Assembly (NCBI GenBank): GCA_964016985.1
Contig: OZ024827.1
Span: forward strand, 73,604,953-73,668,952
Direction: 5' to 3'
Length of the DNA: 64,000 bases
Source: Anodontia alba
Lineage: Eukaryota > Mollusca > Bivalvia > Lucinida > Lucinidae
Position 1 is the stretch's first letter. Each line of letters starts with the position of its first letter. The notes under the pieces are model-generated. The model did no database searches, was not told the origin of the DNA, and worked only from the letters and a program-made list of their open reading frames with translations. Shown in pieces: positions 52,901 through 63,500 of the stretch. Position numbers and translations under genes: made by a program.

Positions 52901-53607
52901 CAGTTTGCTTTATTCAAATTCCATCGGGAATGATGGTCTTCATTTGTCGATTCAATTTCTTCAATTTTAATTGGAAAATGATCGCTCCCATGAAGGTCAT
53001 CTAAAACTGACCAATCAAAATCTAAGTAAATATTTGGAGAGCATATAGACAAATCTAAAGCAAAATAATTTCTTGTAGGAGAATGAAGATAAGTTGGTTG
53101 TTTATCGTTAAATAAACATAGATCATTTTCTGCAATAAAATTTTCTATTATTTCTCCTTTGTCATTTGTATCCAGACAACCCCATAGTTTGCTGTGACTA
53201 TTAAAGTCACCTAATAATAAATAAGGACGAGGTAACTGGTTTATAAGATTTTCTAAATCGTGTTTAGAAAATTTACAGTGTGGAGGGAGATATAGAGAAC
53301 AAATTGTTATGGATTTAGACAGAGTGACATTTACAGCAACAGCTTGTAAATTACTATTTATATCTATCTGTCTATGAGGAACATTTGATTTTACAAGGAT
53401 AGATGAGCCTCCTGAGGCTTTCTGATTTTCAGTTGCGATATGATTATATAAACTATAATTTTTAAAATTAATATTATCTGTATTCTTTAAAAAGGTTTCC
53501 TGGAGACAAAAGACAGTCGGAGAAAGTAGTGTTGTTAAAATTAAAATTTCGTTATAATTTGCTTTTAGTCCTCGACAGTTCCACTGAATAATTGATTTTT
53601 TATCCAT
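49936..53607 (-). CDS. LINE ORF2 polyprotein, copy N6 (1223 aa)
   Basis: Intact and almost identical to the N5 product. Same domains in the same places: endonuclease QWNCRG, LQETF, GDFNSH and SDHFP; polymerase FFDLEKAYDTTWKHG, QGVPQGSILSP and FVDDFGIF; RNase H YTDGS, SDSLSVLKSL and LPSHVN; C-terminal CIPC...H...C. Differences from N5 that I can see: Ser for Thr at about residue 85 (INSNLQ), His for Gln in TTWKHG, Leu for Phe in SVLKSL and Arg for Thr in DLHHRNP. At the last three, N6 agrees with the copies N7 and N8, so N6 is nearer the consensus there. Confidence 0.95.
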   Translation of the reverse strand: MDKKSIIQWNCRGLKANYNEILILTTLLSPTVFCLQETFLKNTDNINFKNYSLYNHIATENQKASGGSSILVKSNVPHRQIDINSNLQAVAVNVTLSKSITICSLYLPPHCKFSKHDLENLINQLPRPYLLLGDFNSHSKLWGCLDTNDKGEIIENFIAENDLCLFNDKQPTYLHSPTRNYFALDLSICSPNIYLDFDWSVLDDLHGSDHFPIKIEEIESTNEDHHSRWNLNKANWENFIELCNEKLNPEMFKTADDIQAFTDTLIHVAEKCIPKSSTRSKRNRPWFNKDVKNSINKRKSALRKFNRQPTKENLIHAKQMRAKARKTIKTAKRTSWQQYVSKLNSRTPAKKIWDMIRKITGKNKNNKHVHIKSNGNICSTTKDISNALGENFQKNSSSANYSETFQNIKQEREKEHLNFTSLNHEKYNVPFTASELLDALHKSHDTAAGPDDIHYQILKHLPDNALKTLLNILNDIWITGKFPKDWSKATIIPIPKPNKDHTEATNYRPIALTSCLCKTMERMINDRLVWFLESNQLITKYQAGFRKNNCTNDHLIRLESFIRDAFIKKEHVVAVFFDLEKAYDTTWKHGIMKDLHKLGLKGRLPLFIQNFLSDRTFNVRIGNTLSDIFKQEQGVPQGSILSPTLFGIKINDIVKCVKDLDCSLFVDDFGIFIRSKNMETIEFKLQRCLNNIEDWATENGFKFSKTKTQCVHFCQIRQLHLDPHLTIYGSPIPVVSEAKFLGLLFDNKLSFIPHIKALKAKCLKALDILKVLSSSDWGGDRTVLLNLYRSLIRSKLDYGSIVYGSARKSYLKSLDTIHHQGLRLALGAFRTSPVESLYAESNEPSLYIRREKLSLQYVTKLAANPRNSAHDCVFNPKYERFYNNKPTAIKPLGLRIQPLLEEANINIKNVQHFSFPSKEPWTLNPPKIILDLHKNKKTEVESHIFKNEFLEIKSNYKHYLSIYTDGSKQDEKVACSVISPNFTDSIRLPDNSSIFTAEAKAIDIALYHIRDQSEKQFIIYSDSLSVLKSLKDLHHRNPLIQQILKKYYYLSASKEIVFCWLPSHVNIRGNELADSEAKSALSLVITNFKIPHSDFKSNVCQYINNKCQSVWETQTYNKLNEIKPNFNSKCTFSNLSRKEQTKITRCRLGHTRITHSYILNNEQAPFCIPCNEPFTVKHFLVTCAEFNYIRTKYFNVKNIKELFNMPTQKILDFLKEIGLFNKI

Positions 53608-53640
53608 GATGAATGGAGAGATGATTTGAAAATAAGGAAC

Positions 53641-54888
53641 TTAATCCTTTTGTTTTCTCTGAGACTGCAAGAACATGGAGGAGTCAGTCTCTAACTCCAT
53701 GTTCTCAAGGGAATCGAACCGATTGACCAACTTGATCGGACCGGTCGACGCCCCTTTACTATATGGATTTGGTGCTTTATCTTTATCTTTTTCTTTTCCA
53801 TTTTTTTCTTTCTGGTCAGCTGTCCTGGACCTGGATCTCTGTTGTTATCCACTTGTTTTAGTCGGCTGTGTTTGTGAACTGTTTTGAGATTTTGTTGGTG
53901 GTCTAGACTGATGAGTAGATGTGGGTTTAGGTTTAGGTTTTACAGTAGGAGTAATAACTTTTGAATTTGCTTTGATGACAGAATCTTTTTCGTTAAACTG
54001 GGTAGAACTTTCTTTGGTTTCAGGTTTAGTGTTTAGGGATTGAACAACTTTTGCAAAGGTGATTTCAGGTTGATTTTCTTGAATCTTTTTGGCTTCCAAA
54101 TAAGTGATTTTTTGTGTAACTTTAATTTTCATGATTTCTTTCTCTTTTTTCCAAATTTCACACTGATTTGATTTTGATTGATGGTTTTTGTGACAGTTCA
54201 CACACTTGGCTTCATTTTTACAAGCATTTGTAGGGTGATCAAATTCACCCATACCACATTTTTCACATACTGATCCAGGTGCTTCCGGACAGCCGTTTTC
54301 ATGATGTCCAAACCTCTGACAGTTGAAACACCGCAGAGGATTTGGAATGTAGACTTCAACCGGTATAATTCGGTAAAATATTTTTAGTGATTTCGGTAAA
54401 GTTGTGGTGTTGAAAGTTAGTAAAAGTGTATTTGTTTCTATAAAGTTTCCATCTTTTTTAATTTTAAAACGTTTGCAAGCTGTTACTCCTTGTGTGTTAA
54501 GATATTCTGTGATATTTTCTTCAGTTTCATGTTTTAGCATTCTGTCACGGATAATACCTTTGCAACTGTTTAGAGTTTTATGTTCCGTGACAGAGACATT
54601 AATGTTAAAGAATTTTGTAATTTTCAAGAGATTATCAGTTTGAGATTTTCTGTTAGTTTCGACCAAAAGAGTTCCATTTTTTAATTTTTTTACATTTTTT
54701 GGAGTGCCGATAATTGATTCTATTTGCTTTTCTATAATGAAAGGTGACAGTGAAGTAATAGGTTTGTCCTCTTTACTCGAAATCACTAAAAATTTAGCGA
54801 AGTTCTCATTAGCTTTGAATGTAAATGTAGTCGGTTGCGTGTCGTCCTCCGAAGAGTCGAACGCCAGAAATCGTTTTCGAGATGCCAT
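53641..54888 (-). pseudogene. LINE ORF1, copy N6, truncated by one nonsense change
   Basis: Frame opens at MASRKRF (54888). A TCA to TAA change at 53845-53847 ends it after 347 of 415 residues (TKTSG). The rest stays open to the normal TAA at 53641-53643. The three zinc knuckles are kept and only the low-complexity, basic C-terminus is lost, so partial function cannot be excluded. Upstream, one C of the CCCACCCTCC run is missing relative to N5, so the extended start is out of frame here. Confidence 0.92.
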
Positions 54889-56199
54889 GGTGATGAAATT
54901 TTTGATTCGATAGCTATGCGCCCCACCTCCATGGAGCCCTACAAGGGGACGTTTAACAGAAATGGATCTCCTATTTCTAACGTCAAGGCTACATTGCTAT
55001 TATACTCGGTGTCAAGATCAGAGTCTTCAGCTCGGCCTCATGCTTAGATGATTTCCCACCTATTCATCTAAATTTCCATAGAAAAATTTATGAACAGTTG
55101 AGTTCATCCCCCTATCCACAGCCTCCACTCACAGAGGTTTCCGCCAAAGCCCCAATACAAGCCCACCAATTGACCCTTCAGCCGCCGCCCATTGAAACTC
55201 ACTTAAAGTTAGAGGAACATGAGAAAAATAAGCCCGGTTTGGTACCATAAAGATACGTATGAAAGAGAGAAAGAAGCTAAGAACAAGTTGTGCGCTTCTA
55301 GAGCTTGGCACGACTGAGCCGATTGATCCAGGCCGGATCTAACCCAGACCGCTCTTCTATCTGAAATAAGGGCCAAAATGATGTGTTGAAAAGCTGGAGA
55401 TCCCTGGGCTTTCCTCAATCATCAGGTTCCCCTCTCCCAGCATACGAGACGCCACCCACGGCAAACAGGTGGTTCCTGTTTTAATAGGGGATTACACCCT
55501 ATCCACTACAGAAGGAAAGTGATCTGTAGATTTTATTCCCTACAGACAAGGGAGGCCGAAAACGTCTGGGAAATTGAAAGGTTATTTTTAATATAAATTA
55601 GTAGATCCATATTTAAAATAAACAATTTATTAAAAGAAGGATTCATTTTGGATTCATTTTTTAAGAGAGTCAAACAAATAAGCTGTGTTAGATGATATGT
55701 AGCTTTCAAATGATATGTAGCTTTCATACCTTGAAAAACGTTTAGTTTTTTTATCTAACAATCATAAATGCATCTTACTTTTTAATGTGGAGAATGCTAG
55801 AGTTCGGAAAAATGACACAAACACAAGACAAACACATATGTTAAATACAGATGAGGTTATAATCTTCGTCCCATGTGCGACCCACGGGCACAGAATGATA
55901 CACAAACAAATGAAGCATGTTAGTAACATGAGATAGGAAAGGTTTAAAAGGATAGATCTCGCGAAATTTGTTTTTTCCAATTTAAGATGCATTTCAATAA
56001 ATGAATTTTATATTCTGGAATTATACCGGTTGAACGGACGGTTGCTCTGTTATGTTAGGGGTTTTACCCAACTGCCACAGAAGCGGAAGGCAGCCACCTA
56101 TTTCGAGGGCCCGGGTGGTCACGGGCGGCCTCTTTTAGCCGGCTCGTACGTCACGCAGAGGGTACGTCTGGCCTATTCTAAGCCCGGGACCAGCACGGG
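54889..56199 (-). promoter_or_regulatory. LINE 5' UTR, copy N6
   Basis: Aligns base for base with the N5 leader apart from scattered substitutions and small indels (for example ACTTTTAAAG in N5 versus ACTTAAAG near 55200). The same GC-rich first 160 bases are present at 56035-56199. Confidence 0.6.
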
Positions 56200-56201
56200 T
56201 G

Positions 56202-57064
56202 TAGTGTTTAGGGATTGAACAACTTTTGCAAAGGTGATTTCAGGTTGATTTTCTTGAATCTTTTTGGCTTCCAAATAAGTGATTTTTTTGTGTAACTTTA
56301 ATTTTCATGATTTCTTTCTCTTTTTTCCAAATTTCACACTGATTTGATTTTGATTGATGGTTTTTGTGACAGTTCACACACTTGGCTTCATTTTTACAAG
56401 CATTTGTAGGGTGATCAAATTCACCCATACCACATTTTTCACATACTGATCCAGGTGCTTCCGGACAGCAGTTTTCATGATGTCCAAACCTCTGACAGTT
56501 GAAACACCGCAGAGGATTTGGTATGTAGACTTCAACCGGTATAATTCAGTAAAATATTTTTAGTGATTTCGGTAAAGTTGTGGTGTTGAAAGTTAGTAAA
56601 AGTGTATTTGTTTCTATAAAGTTTCCATCTTTTTTAATTTTAAAACGTTTGCAAGCTGTTACTCCTTGTGTGTTAAGATATTCTGTGATATTTTCTTCAG
56701 TTTCATGTTTTAGCATTCTGTCACGGATAATTCCTTTGCAACTGTTGAGAGTTTTATGTTCCGTGACAGTGACATTAATATTAAAAAATTTTGTAAGTTT
56801 CAAAAGATTATCAGTTTGAGATTTTCTGTTTGTTTCGACCAAAAGAGTTCCATTTTTTAATTTTTTTACATTTTTTGGAGTGCCTATAATTGATTCTATT
56901 TGCTTTTCTATAATGAAAGGTGACAGTGAAGTAATAGGTTTGTCCTCTTTACTCGAAATCACTAAAAATTTAGCGAAGTTCTCATTTGCTTTGAATGTAA
57001 ATGTAGTCGGTTGCGTGTCGTCCTCCGAAGAGTCGAACGCCAGAAATCGTTTTCGAGATGCCAT
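56202..57064 (-). pseudogene. N4 ORF1, broken
   Basis: Open from MASRKRF (57064) to 56546, where CGA has become TGA (FY-stop instead of FYRII). It then stays open through the knuckles in another reading piece (to 56284), where one extra T in a run of six shifts the frame. The first knuckle has CC in place of GC (HENCC). Its C-terminal third is at 49262-49695. Confidence 0.9.
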
Positions 57065-57829
57065 GGTGATGAAATTTTTGATTCGATAGCTATGCGCCCC
57101 ACCCTCCATGGAGCCCTACAAGGGGACGTTTAACAGAAATGGATCTCCTATTTCTAACGTCAAGGCTACATTGCTATTATACTCGGTGTCAAGATCAGAG
57201 TCTTCAGCTCGGCCTCATGCTTAGATGATTTCCCACCTATTCATCTAAATTTCCATAGAAAAATTTATGAACAGTTGAGTTCATCCCCCTATCCACAGCC
57301 TCCACTCACAGAGGTTTCCGCCAAAGCCCCAATACAAGCCCACCAATTGACCCTTCAGCCGCCGCCCATTGAAACTCACTTAAAGTTAGAGGAACGTGAG
57401 AAAAATAAGCCCGGTTTGGTACCATCAAGATACGTATGAAAGAGAGAAAGAAGCTAAGAACAAGTTGTGCGCTTCTAGAGCTTGGCACGACTGAGCCGAT
57501 TGATCCAGGCCGGATCTAACCCAGACCGCTCTTCTATCTGAAATAAGGGCCAAAATGATGTGTTGAAAAGCTGGAGATCCCTGGGCTTTCCTCAATCATC
57601 AGGTTCCCCTCTCCCAGCATACGAGACGCCACCCACGGCAAACAGGTGGTTCCTGTTTTAATAGGGGATTACACCCTATCCACTACAGAAGGAAAGTGAT
57701 CTGTAGATTATATTCCCTACAGACAAGGGAGGCCGAAAACGTCTGGGAAATTGAAAGGTTATTTTTAATATAAATTAGGAGATCCATATTTAAAATAAAC
57801 AGTTTATTATAAGAAGGATTCATTTTGGA
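56202..57829 (-). mobile_element. N4, part 3 of 3 (ORF1 N-terminal two thirds and 5' UTR), cut by N7
   Basis: Resumes N4 after N6: ORF1 from TAGTGTTTAGGGAT upstream, then about 760 bp of 5' UTR, ending at 57829 in CATTTTGGA where the N7 tail starts. Unbroken copies read CATTTTGGATTCATT there. The remaining 5' part of the N4 leader should lie beyond base 64000. Confidence 0.93.
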
Positions 57830-60518
57830 TGGATGGATAATTTGTTTATAGACGCTCAACCCTAAAAGGGCATATAGCGTCTAATAAGATGTATATTATA
57901 TGATGATTTTATTTAATGAGAAATTAAAAATATCTAGGATTGATAAGTTCATTTTAAAAAGATAAAGTATCAATGATTTTATGTTATTAAAATACAGATC
58001 ATATTTTATTAAAAAGTCCGATCTCTTTCAGAAAATCGAGTATTTTTTGAGTTGGTATATTAAAAAGTTCCTTTATATTTTTTACATTAAAATACTTTGT
58101 GCGAATATAATTAAATTCAGCACAAGTGACAAGAAAATGTTTGACCGTAAAAGGTTCGTTACAAGGAATGCAGAATGGAGCTTGTTCATTGTTTAAAATA
58201 TAAGAATGAGTAATTCTAGTGTGTCCAAGTCTACATCTCGTGATTTTTGTTTGTTCTTTTCTGCTGAGATTAGAGAATGTGCATTTGCTGTTAAAATTTG
58301 GTTTGATTTCATTTAATTTATTATAAGTTTGTGTTTCCCAAACAGACTGACATTTGTTGTTGATGTATTGACAGACGTTTGATTTAAAGTCGGAGTGAGG
58401 AATTTTGAAATTGGTTATTACTAAGGATAATGCAGATTTGGCTTCTGAATCTGCTAATTCATTTCCACGAATATTAACGTGGCTGGGAAGCCAACAAAAT
58501 ACAATTTCTTTTGAAGCGGAAAGATGATAATATTTTTTAAGAATTTGCTGAATTAATGGGTTTCTATGGTGTAAATCTTTAAGAGATTTTAATACAGAAA
58601 GAGAATCTGAATAAATGATAAACTGTTTTTCAGACTGATCTCTGATATGGTAAAGTGCAATATCTATTGCCTTGGCTTCGGCGGTAAAAATGAAGCTATT
58701 ATCAGGTAATCTGATACTGTCAGTAAAATTTGGACTAATAACAGAACAAGCGACTTTCTCATCTTGTTTCGAACCATCTGTATAAATTGACAGGTAATGT
58801 TTATAATTTGATTTGATTTCTAAAAATTCATTTTTAAAAATATGCGACTCGACTTCTGTTTTTTTATTTTTATGAAGGTCTAAAATAATCTTTGGAGGGT
58901 TTAACGTCCATGGCTCTTTTGATGGAAAAGAAAAATGCTGAACATTTTTAATATTGATATTGGCCTCTTCAAGTAACGGTTGTATTCTCAGGCCAAGGGG
59001 TTTAATAGCTGTTGGTTTATTATTGTAAAATCTTTCATATTTAGGGTTAAAAACACAATCATGAGCTGAATTACGTGGATTGGCGGCTAATTTAGTAACA
59101 TATTGAAGAGACAATTTCTCTCTTCTTATATACAAAGATGGTTCATTTGATTCAGCGTATAAACTTTCGACGGGGGAAGTACGAAAAGCCCCTAGAGCCA
59201 GACGTAAACCTTGGTGATGAATAGTATCCAAAGATTTCAAATAAGATTTTCTTGCGGATCCATAAACTATGGATCCATAATCCAATTTAGATCTAATTAA
59301 AGATCTATAGAGATTTAAAAGGACAGTACGATCTCCTCCCCAGTCGGAACTGGAGAGAACTTTAAGAATATCAAGAGCTTTTAAACATTTAGCTTTTAAA
59401 GCTTTGATGTGTGGTATAAAAGATAATTTGTTATCGAACAAAAGACCGAGGAATTTTGCTTCACTGACGACTGGAATTGGACTACCGTATATGGTGAGAT
59501 GAGGATCTAAATGTAGCTGACGTATCTGACAAAAATGAACGCATTGAGTTTTTGTTTTTGAAAATTTGAAACCATTTTCTGTTGCCCAATCTTCTATATT
59601 GTTTAAACATCGTTGTAGTTTGAATTCAATGGTTTCCATATTTTTCGATCTAATAAATATTCCAAAATCGTCAACAAAAAGTGAACAATCAAGGTCTTTC
59701 ACACATTTAACAATATCGTTAATTTTAATGCCAAACAAGGTAGGTGATAAAATGCTTCCCTGTGGTACACCTTGTTCTTGTTTAAATATGTCCGATAACG
59801 TATTACCTATTCGAACATTAAATGTTCGATCTGATAAAAAGTTTTGAATAAAAAGTGGTAATCGGCCTTTAAGGCCTAATTTATGTAAATCCTTCATGAT
59901 GCCATGTTTCCAGGTAGTATCGTAAGCTTTTTCTAAGTCAAAAAATACAGCTACGACATGTTCTTTTTTAACAAAGGCATCACGAATAAAAGATTCCAAA
60001 CGAATCAAATGATCGTTTGTACAGTTATTTTTTCTGAATCCAGCTTGATATTTTGTTATGAGCTGGTTTGATTCCAAGAACCAAACCAGTCTATCATTAA
60101 TCATTCTCTCCATTGTTTTACATAAACAACTTGTCAAAGCAATAGGTCTGTAGTTAGTAGCTTCAGTATGATCTTTATTTGGTTTTGGTATAGGTATAAT
60201 CGTTGCTTTACTCCAGTCTTTTGGAAATTTTCCAGTGATCCAAATATCATTTAAAATATTTAATAAAGTTTTTAAAGCGTTATCGGGTAAATGTTTAAGA
60301 ATTTGATAATGAATGTCATCAGGACCAGCAGCTGTATCGTGAGATTTATGAAGAGCATCTAATAATTCTGAAGCTGTGAATGGTACATTATATTTTTCAT
60401 GATTTAGTGACGTAAAATTTAGATGCTCTTTCTCTCGTTCCTGTTTTATGTTTTGAAAGGTTTCGGAATAGTTTGCACTAGAAGAGTTTTTCTGAAAATT
60501 CTCTCCTAGTGCATTGGA
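57830..60518 (-). mobile_element. I/Nimb-like LINE copy N7, 3' part (interrupted by N8)
   Basis: Tail 57830-57838 is the shortest of the set, and AATTTG replaces ATTTTG next to it. Terminal hairpin at 57850-57882. ORF2 is open to 60518, where GTGCATTGGA meets the N8 tail; unbroken copies read GCATTGGAAATATC there. Confidence 0.93.
57999..60518 (-). CDS. LINE ORF2, copy N7, C-terminal 840 codons (cut by N8)
   Basis: Open throughout with no stop: linker end, complete reverse transcriptase (QGVPQG, FVDDFGIF), RNase H and C-terminal zinc region. Private changes include Phe for Ser in NSFIFTAEAK, His in KYYHLSAS, and Ile for Met in FNIPTQK near the C-terminus. The endonuclease and N-terminus are displaced by N8 and should reappear right of the window. 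As an interrupted gene it is not expressible as a whole. Confidence 0.92.
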   Translation of the reverse strand, partial: SNALGENFQKNSSSANYSETFQNIKQEREKEHLNFTSLNHEKYNVPFTASELLDALHKSHDTAAGPDDIHYQILKHLPDNALKTLLNILNDIWITGKFPKDWSKATIIPIPKPNKDHTEATNYRPIALTSCLCKTMERMINDRLVWFLESNQLITKYQAGFRKNNCTNDHLIRLESFIRDAFVKKEHVVAVFFDLEKAYDTTWKHGIMKDLHKLGLKGRLPLFIQNFLSDRTFNVRIGNTLSDIFKQEQGVPQGSILSPTLFGIKINDIVKCVKDLDCSLFVDDFGIFIRSKNMETIEFKLQRCLNNIEDWATENGFKFSKTKTQCVHFCQIRQLHLDPHLTIYGSPIPVVSEAKFLGLLFDNKLSFIPHIKALKAKCLKALDILKVLSSSDWGGDRTVLLNLYRSLIRSKLDYGSIVYGSARKSYLKSLDTIHHQGLRLALGAFRTSPVESLYAESNEPSLYIRREKLSLQYVTKLAANPRNSAHDCVFNPKYERFYNNKPTAIKPLGLRIQPLLEEANINIKNVQHFSFPSKEPWTLNPPKIILDLHKNKKTEVESHIFKNEFLEIKSNYKHYLSIYTDGSKQDEKVACSVISPNFTDSIRLPDNSFIFTAEAKAIDIALYHIRDQSEKQFIIYSDSLSVLKSLKDLHHRNPLIQQILKKYYHLSASKEIVFCWLPSHVNIRGNELADSEAKSALSLVITNFKIPHSDFKSNVCQYINNKCQSVWETQTYNKLNEIKPNFNSKCTFSNLSRKEQTKITRCRLGHTRITHSYILNNEQAPFCIPCNEPFTVKHFLVTCAEFNYIRTKYFNVKNIKELFNIPTQKILDFLKEIGLFNKI

Positions 60519-63500
60519 TGGATGGATGGATATTTTGTTTATAGACGCTCAACCCTAAAAGGGCATATAGCGTCTAATAAGATGATTATATGATGATTTT
60601 ATTTAATGAGAAATTAAAAATATCTAGGATTGATGAGTTCATTTTAAGAAAGATAAAGTATCAATGATTTTATGTTATTAAAATACAGATCATATTTTAT
60701 TAAAAAGTCCGATCTCTTTCAGAAAATCGAGTATTTTTTGAGTTGGCATATTAAAAAGTTCCTTTATATTTTTTACATTAAAATACTTTGTGCGAATATA
60801 ATTAAATTCAGCACAAGTGACAAGAAAATGTTTGACCGTAAAAGGTTCGTTACAAGGAATGCAGAATGGAGCTTGTTCATTGTTTAAAATATAAGAATGA
60901 GTAATTCTAGTGTGTCCAAGTCTACATCTCGTGATTTTTGTTTGTTCTTTTCTGCTGAGATTAGAGAATGTGCATTTGCTGTTAAAATTTGGTTTGATTT
61001 CATTTAATTTATTATAAGTTTGTGTTTCCCAAACAGACTGACATTTGTTGTTGATGTATTGACAGACGTTTGATTTAAAGTCGGAGTGAGGAATTTTAAA
61101 ATTGGTTATTACTAAGGATAATGCAGATTTGGCTTCTGAATCTGCTAATTCATTTCCACGAATATTAACGTGGCTGGGAAGCCAACAAAATACAATTTCT
61201 TTTGAAGCGGAAAGATAATAATATTTTTTAAGAATTTGCTGAATTAATGGGTTTCTATGGTGTAAATCTTTAAGAGATTTTAATACAGAAAGAGAATCTG
61301 AATAAATGATAAACTGTTTTTCAGACTGATCTCTGATATGGTAAAGTGCAATATCAATTGCCTTGGCTTCAGCGGTAAAAATGGAGCTATTATCAGGTAA
61401 TCTGATACTGTCAGTAAAATTTGGACTAATAACAGAACAAGCAACTTTCTCATCTTGTTTCGAACCATCTGTATAAATTGACAGGTAATGTTTATAATTT
61501 GATTTGATTTCTAAAAATTCATTCTTAAAAATATGCGACTCGACTTCTGTTTTTTTATTTTTATGAAGGTCTAAAATAATCTTTGGAGGGTTTAACGTCC
61601 ATGGCTCTTTTGATGGAAAAGAAAAATGCTGAACATTTTTAATATTGATATTGGCCTCTTCAAGTAACGGTTGTATTCTCAGGCCAAGGGGTTTAATAGC
61701 TGTTGGTTTATTATTGTAAAATCTTTCATATTTAGGGTTAAAAACACAATCATGAGCTGAATTACGTGGATTGGCGGCTAATTTAGTAACATATTGAAGA
61801 GACAATTTCTCTCTTCTTATATACAATGATGGTTCATTTGATTCAGCGTATAAACTTTCGACGGGGGTAGTACGAAAAGCCCCTAGAGCCAGACGTAAAC
61901 CTTGGTGATGAATAGTATCCAAAGATTTCAAATAAGATTTTCTTGCGGATCCATAAACTATGGATCCATAATCCAATTTAGATCTAATTAAAGATCTATA
62001 GAGATTTAAAAGGACAGTACGATCTCCTCCCCAGTCGGAACTGGAGAGAACTTTAAGAATATCAAGAGCTTTTAAACATTTAGCTTTTAAAGCTTTGATG
62101 TGTGGTATAAAAGATAATTTGTTATCGAACAAAAGACCCAGGAATTTTGCTTCACTGACGACTGGAATTGGACTACCGTATATCGTGAGATGAGGATCTA
62201 AATGTAGCTGACGTATCTGACAAAAATGAACGCATTGAGTTTTTGTTTTTGAAAATTTGAAACCATTTTCTGTTGCCCAATCTTCTATATTGTTTAAACA
62301 TCGTTGTAGTTTGAATTCAATGGTTTCCATATTTTTCGATCTAATAAATATTCCAAAATCGTCAACAAAAAGTGAACAATCAAGGTCTTTCACACATTTA
62401 ACAATATCGTTAATTTTAATGCCAAACAAGGTAGGTGATAAAATGCTTCCCTGTGGTACACCTTGTTCTTGTTTAAATATGTCCGATAACGTATTACCTA
62501 TTCGAACATTAAATGTTCGATCTGATAAAAAATTTTGAATAAAAAGAGGTAATCGGCCTTTAAGGCCTAATTTATGTAAATCTTTCATGATGCCATGTTT
62601 CCATGTAGTATCGTAAGCTTTTTCAAGATCAAAAAATACAGCTACGACATGTTCTTTTTTAATAAAGGCATCACGAATAAAGGATTCCAAACGAATCAAA
62701 TGATCGTTTGTACAGTTATTTTTTCTGAATCCAGCTTGATATTTTGTTATTAGCTGGTTTGATTCCAAGAACCAAACCAGTCTATCATTAATCATTCTCT
62801 CCATTGTTTTACATAAACAACTTGTCAAAGCAATAGGTCTGTAGTTAGTAGCTTCAGTATGATCTTTATTTGGTTTTGGTATAGGTATAATCGTTGCTTT
62901 ACTCCAGTCTTTTGGAAATTTTCCAGTGATCCAAATATCATTTAAAATATTTAATAAAGTTTTTAAAGCGTTATCGGGTAAATGTTTAAGAATTTGATAA
63001 TGAATGTCATCAGGACCAGCAGCTGTATCGTGAGATTTATGAAGAGCATCTAATAATTCTGAAGCTGTGAATGGTACATTATATTTTTCATGATTTAGTG
63101 ACGTAAAATTTAGATGCTCTTTCTCTCGTTCCTGTTTTATGTTTTGAAAGGTTTCGGAATAGTTTGCACTAGAAGAGTTTTTCTGAAAATTCTCTCCTAG
63201 TGCATTGGAAATATCTTTAGTCGTTGAGCATATATTTCCATTTGATTTAATATGGACATGTTTGTTATTTTTATTTTTGCCAGTAATTTTTCGAATCATG
63301 TCCCATATTTTCTTTGCTGGAGTTCTAGAATTAAGTTTGGAGACGTATTGCTGCCAAGATGTTCTTTTAGCCGTTTTTATTGTCTTGCGAGCTTTAGCTC
63401 GCATTTGTTTGGCATGGATTAGATTTTCTTTTGTTGGCTGCCTATTGAACTTTCGTAAGGCAGATTTTCTTTTATTTATTGAATTTTTAACATCTTTATT

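Larger units (their letters stand above)
49696..56201 (-). mobile_element. I/Nimb-like LINE copy N6, full length, with doubled 3' terminus and 14-bp target duplication
   Basis: Flanked by TAGTGTTTAGGGAT at 49682-49695 and 56202-56215, with N4 continuous across. The 5' end is at about 56199 (same CCCGTGCTGG start as N5, plus two extra bases). The 3' end is unusual: two tails and two hairpins, 49696-49762 and 49763 onward, 67 bp apart. ORF2 is intact, and ORF1 has one nonsense change. About 6.5 kb. Confidence 0.95.
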
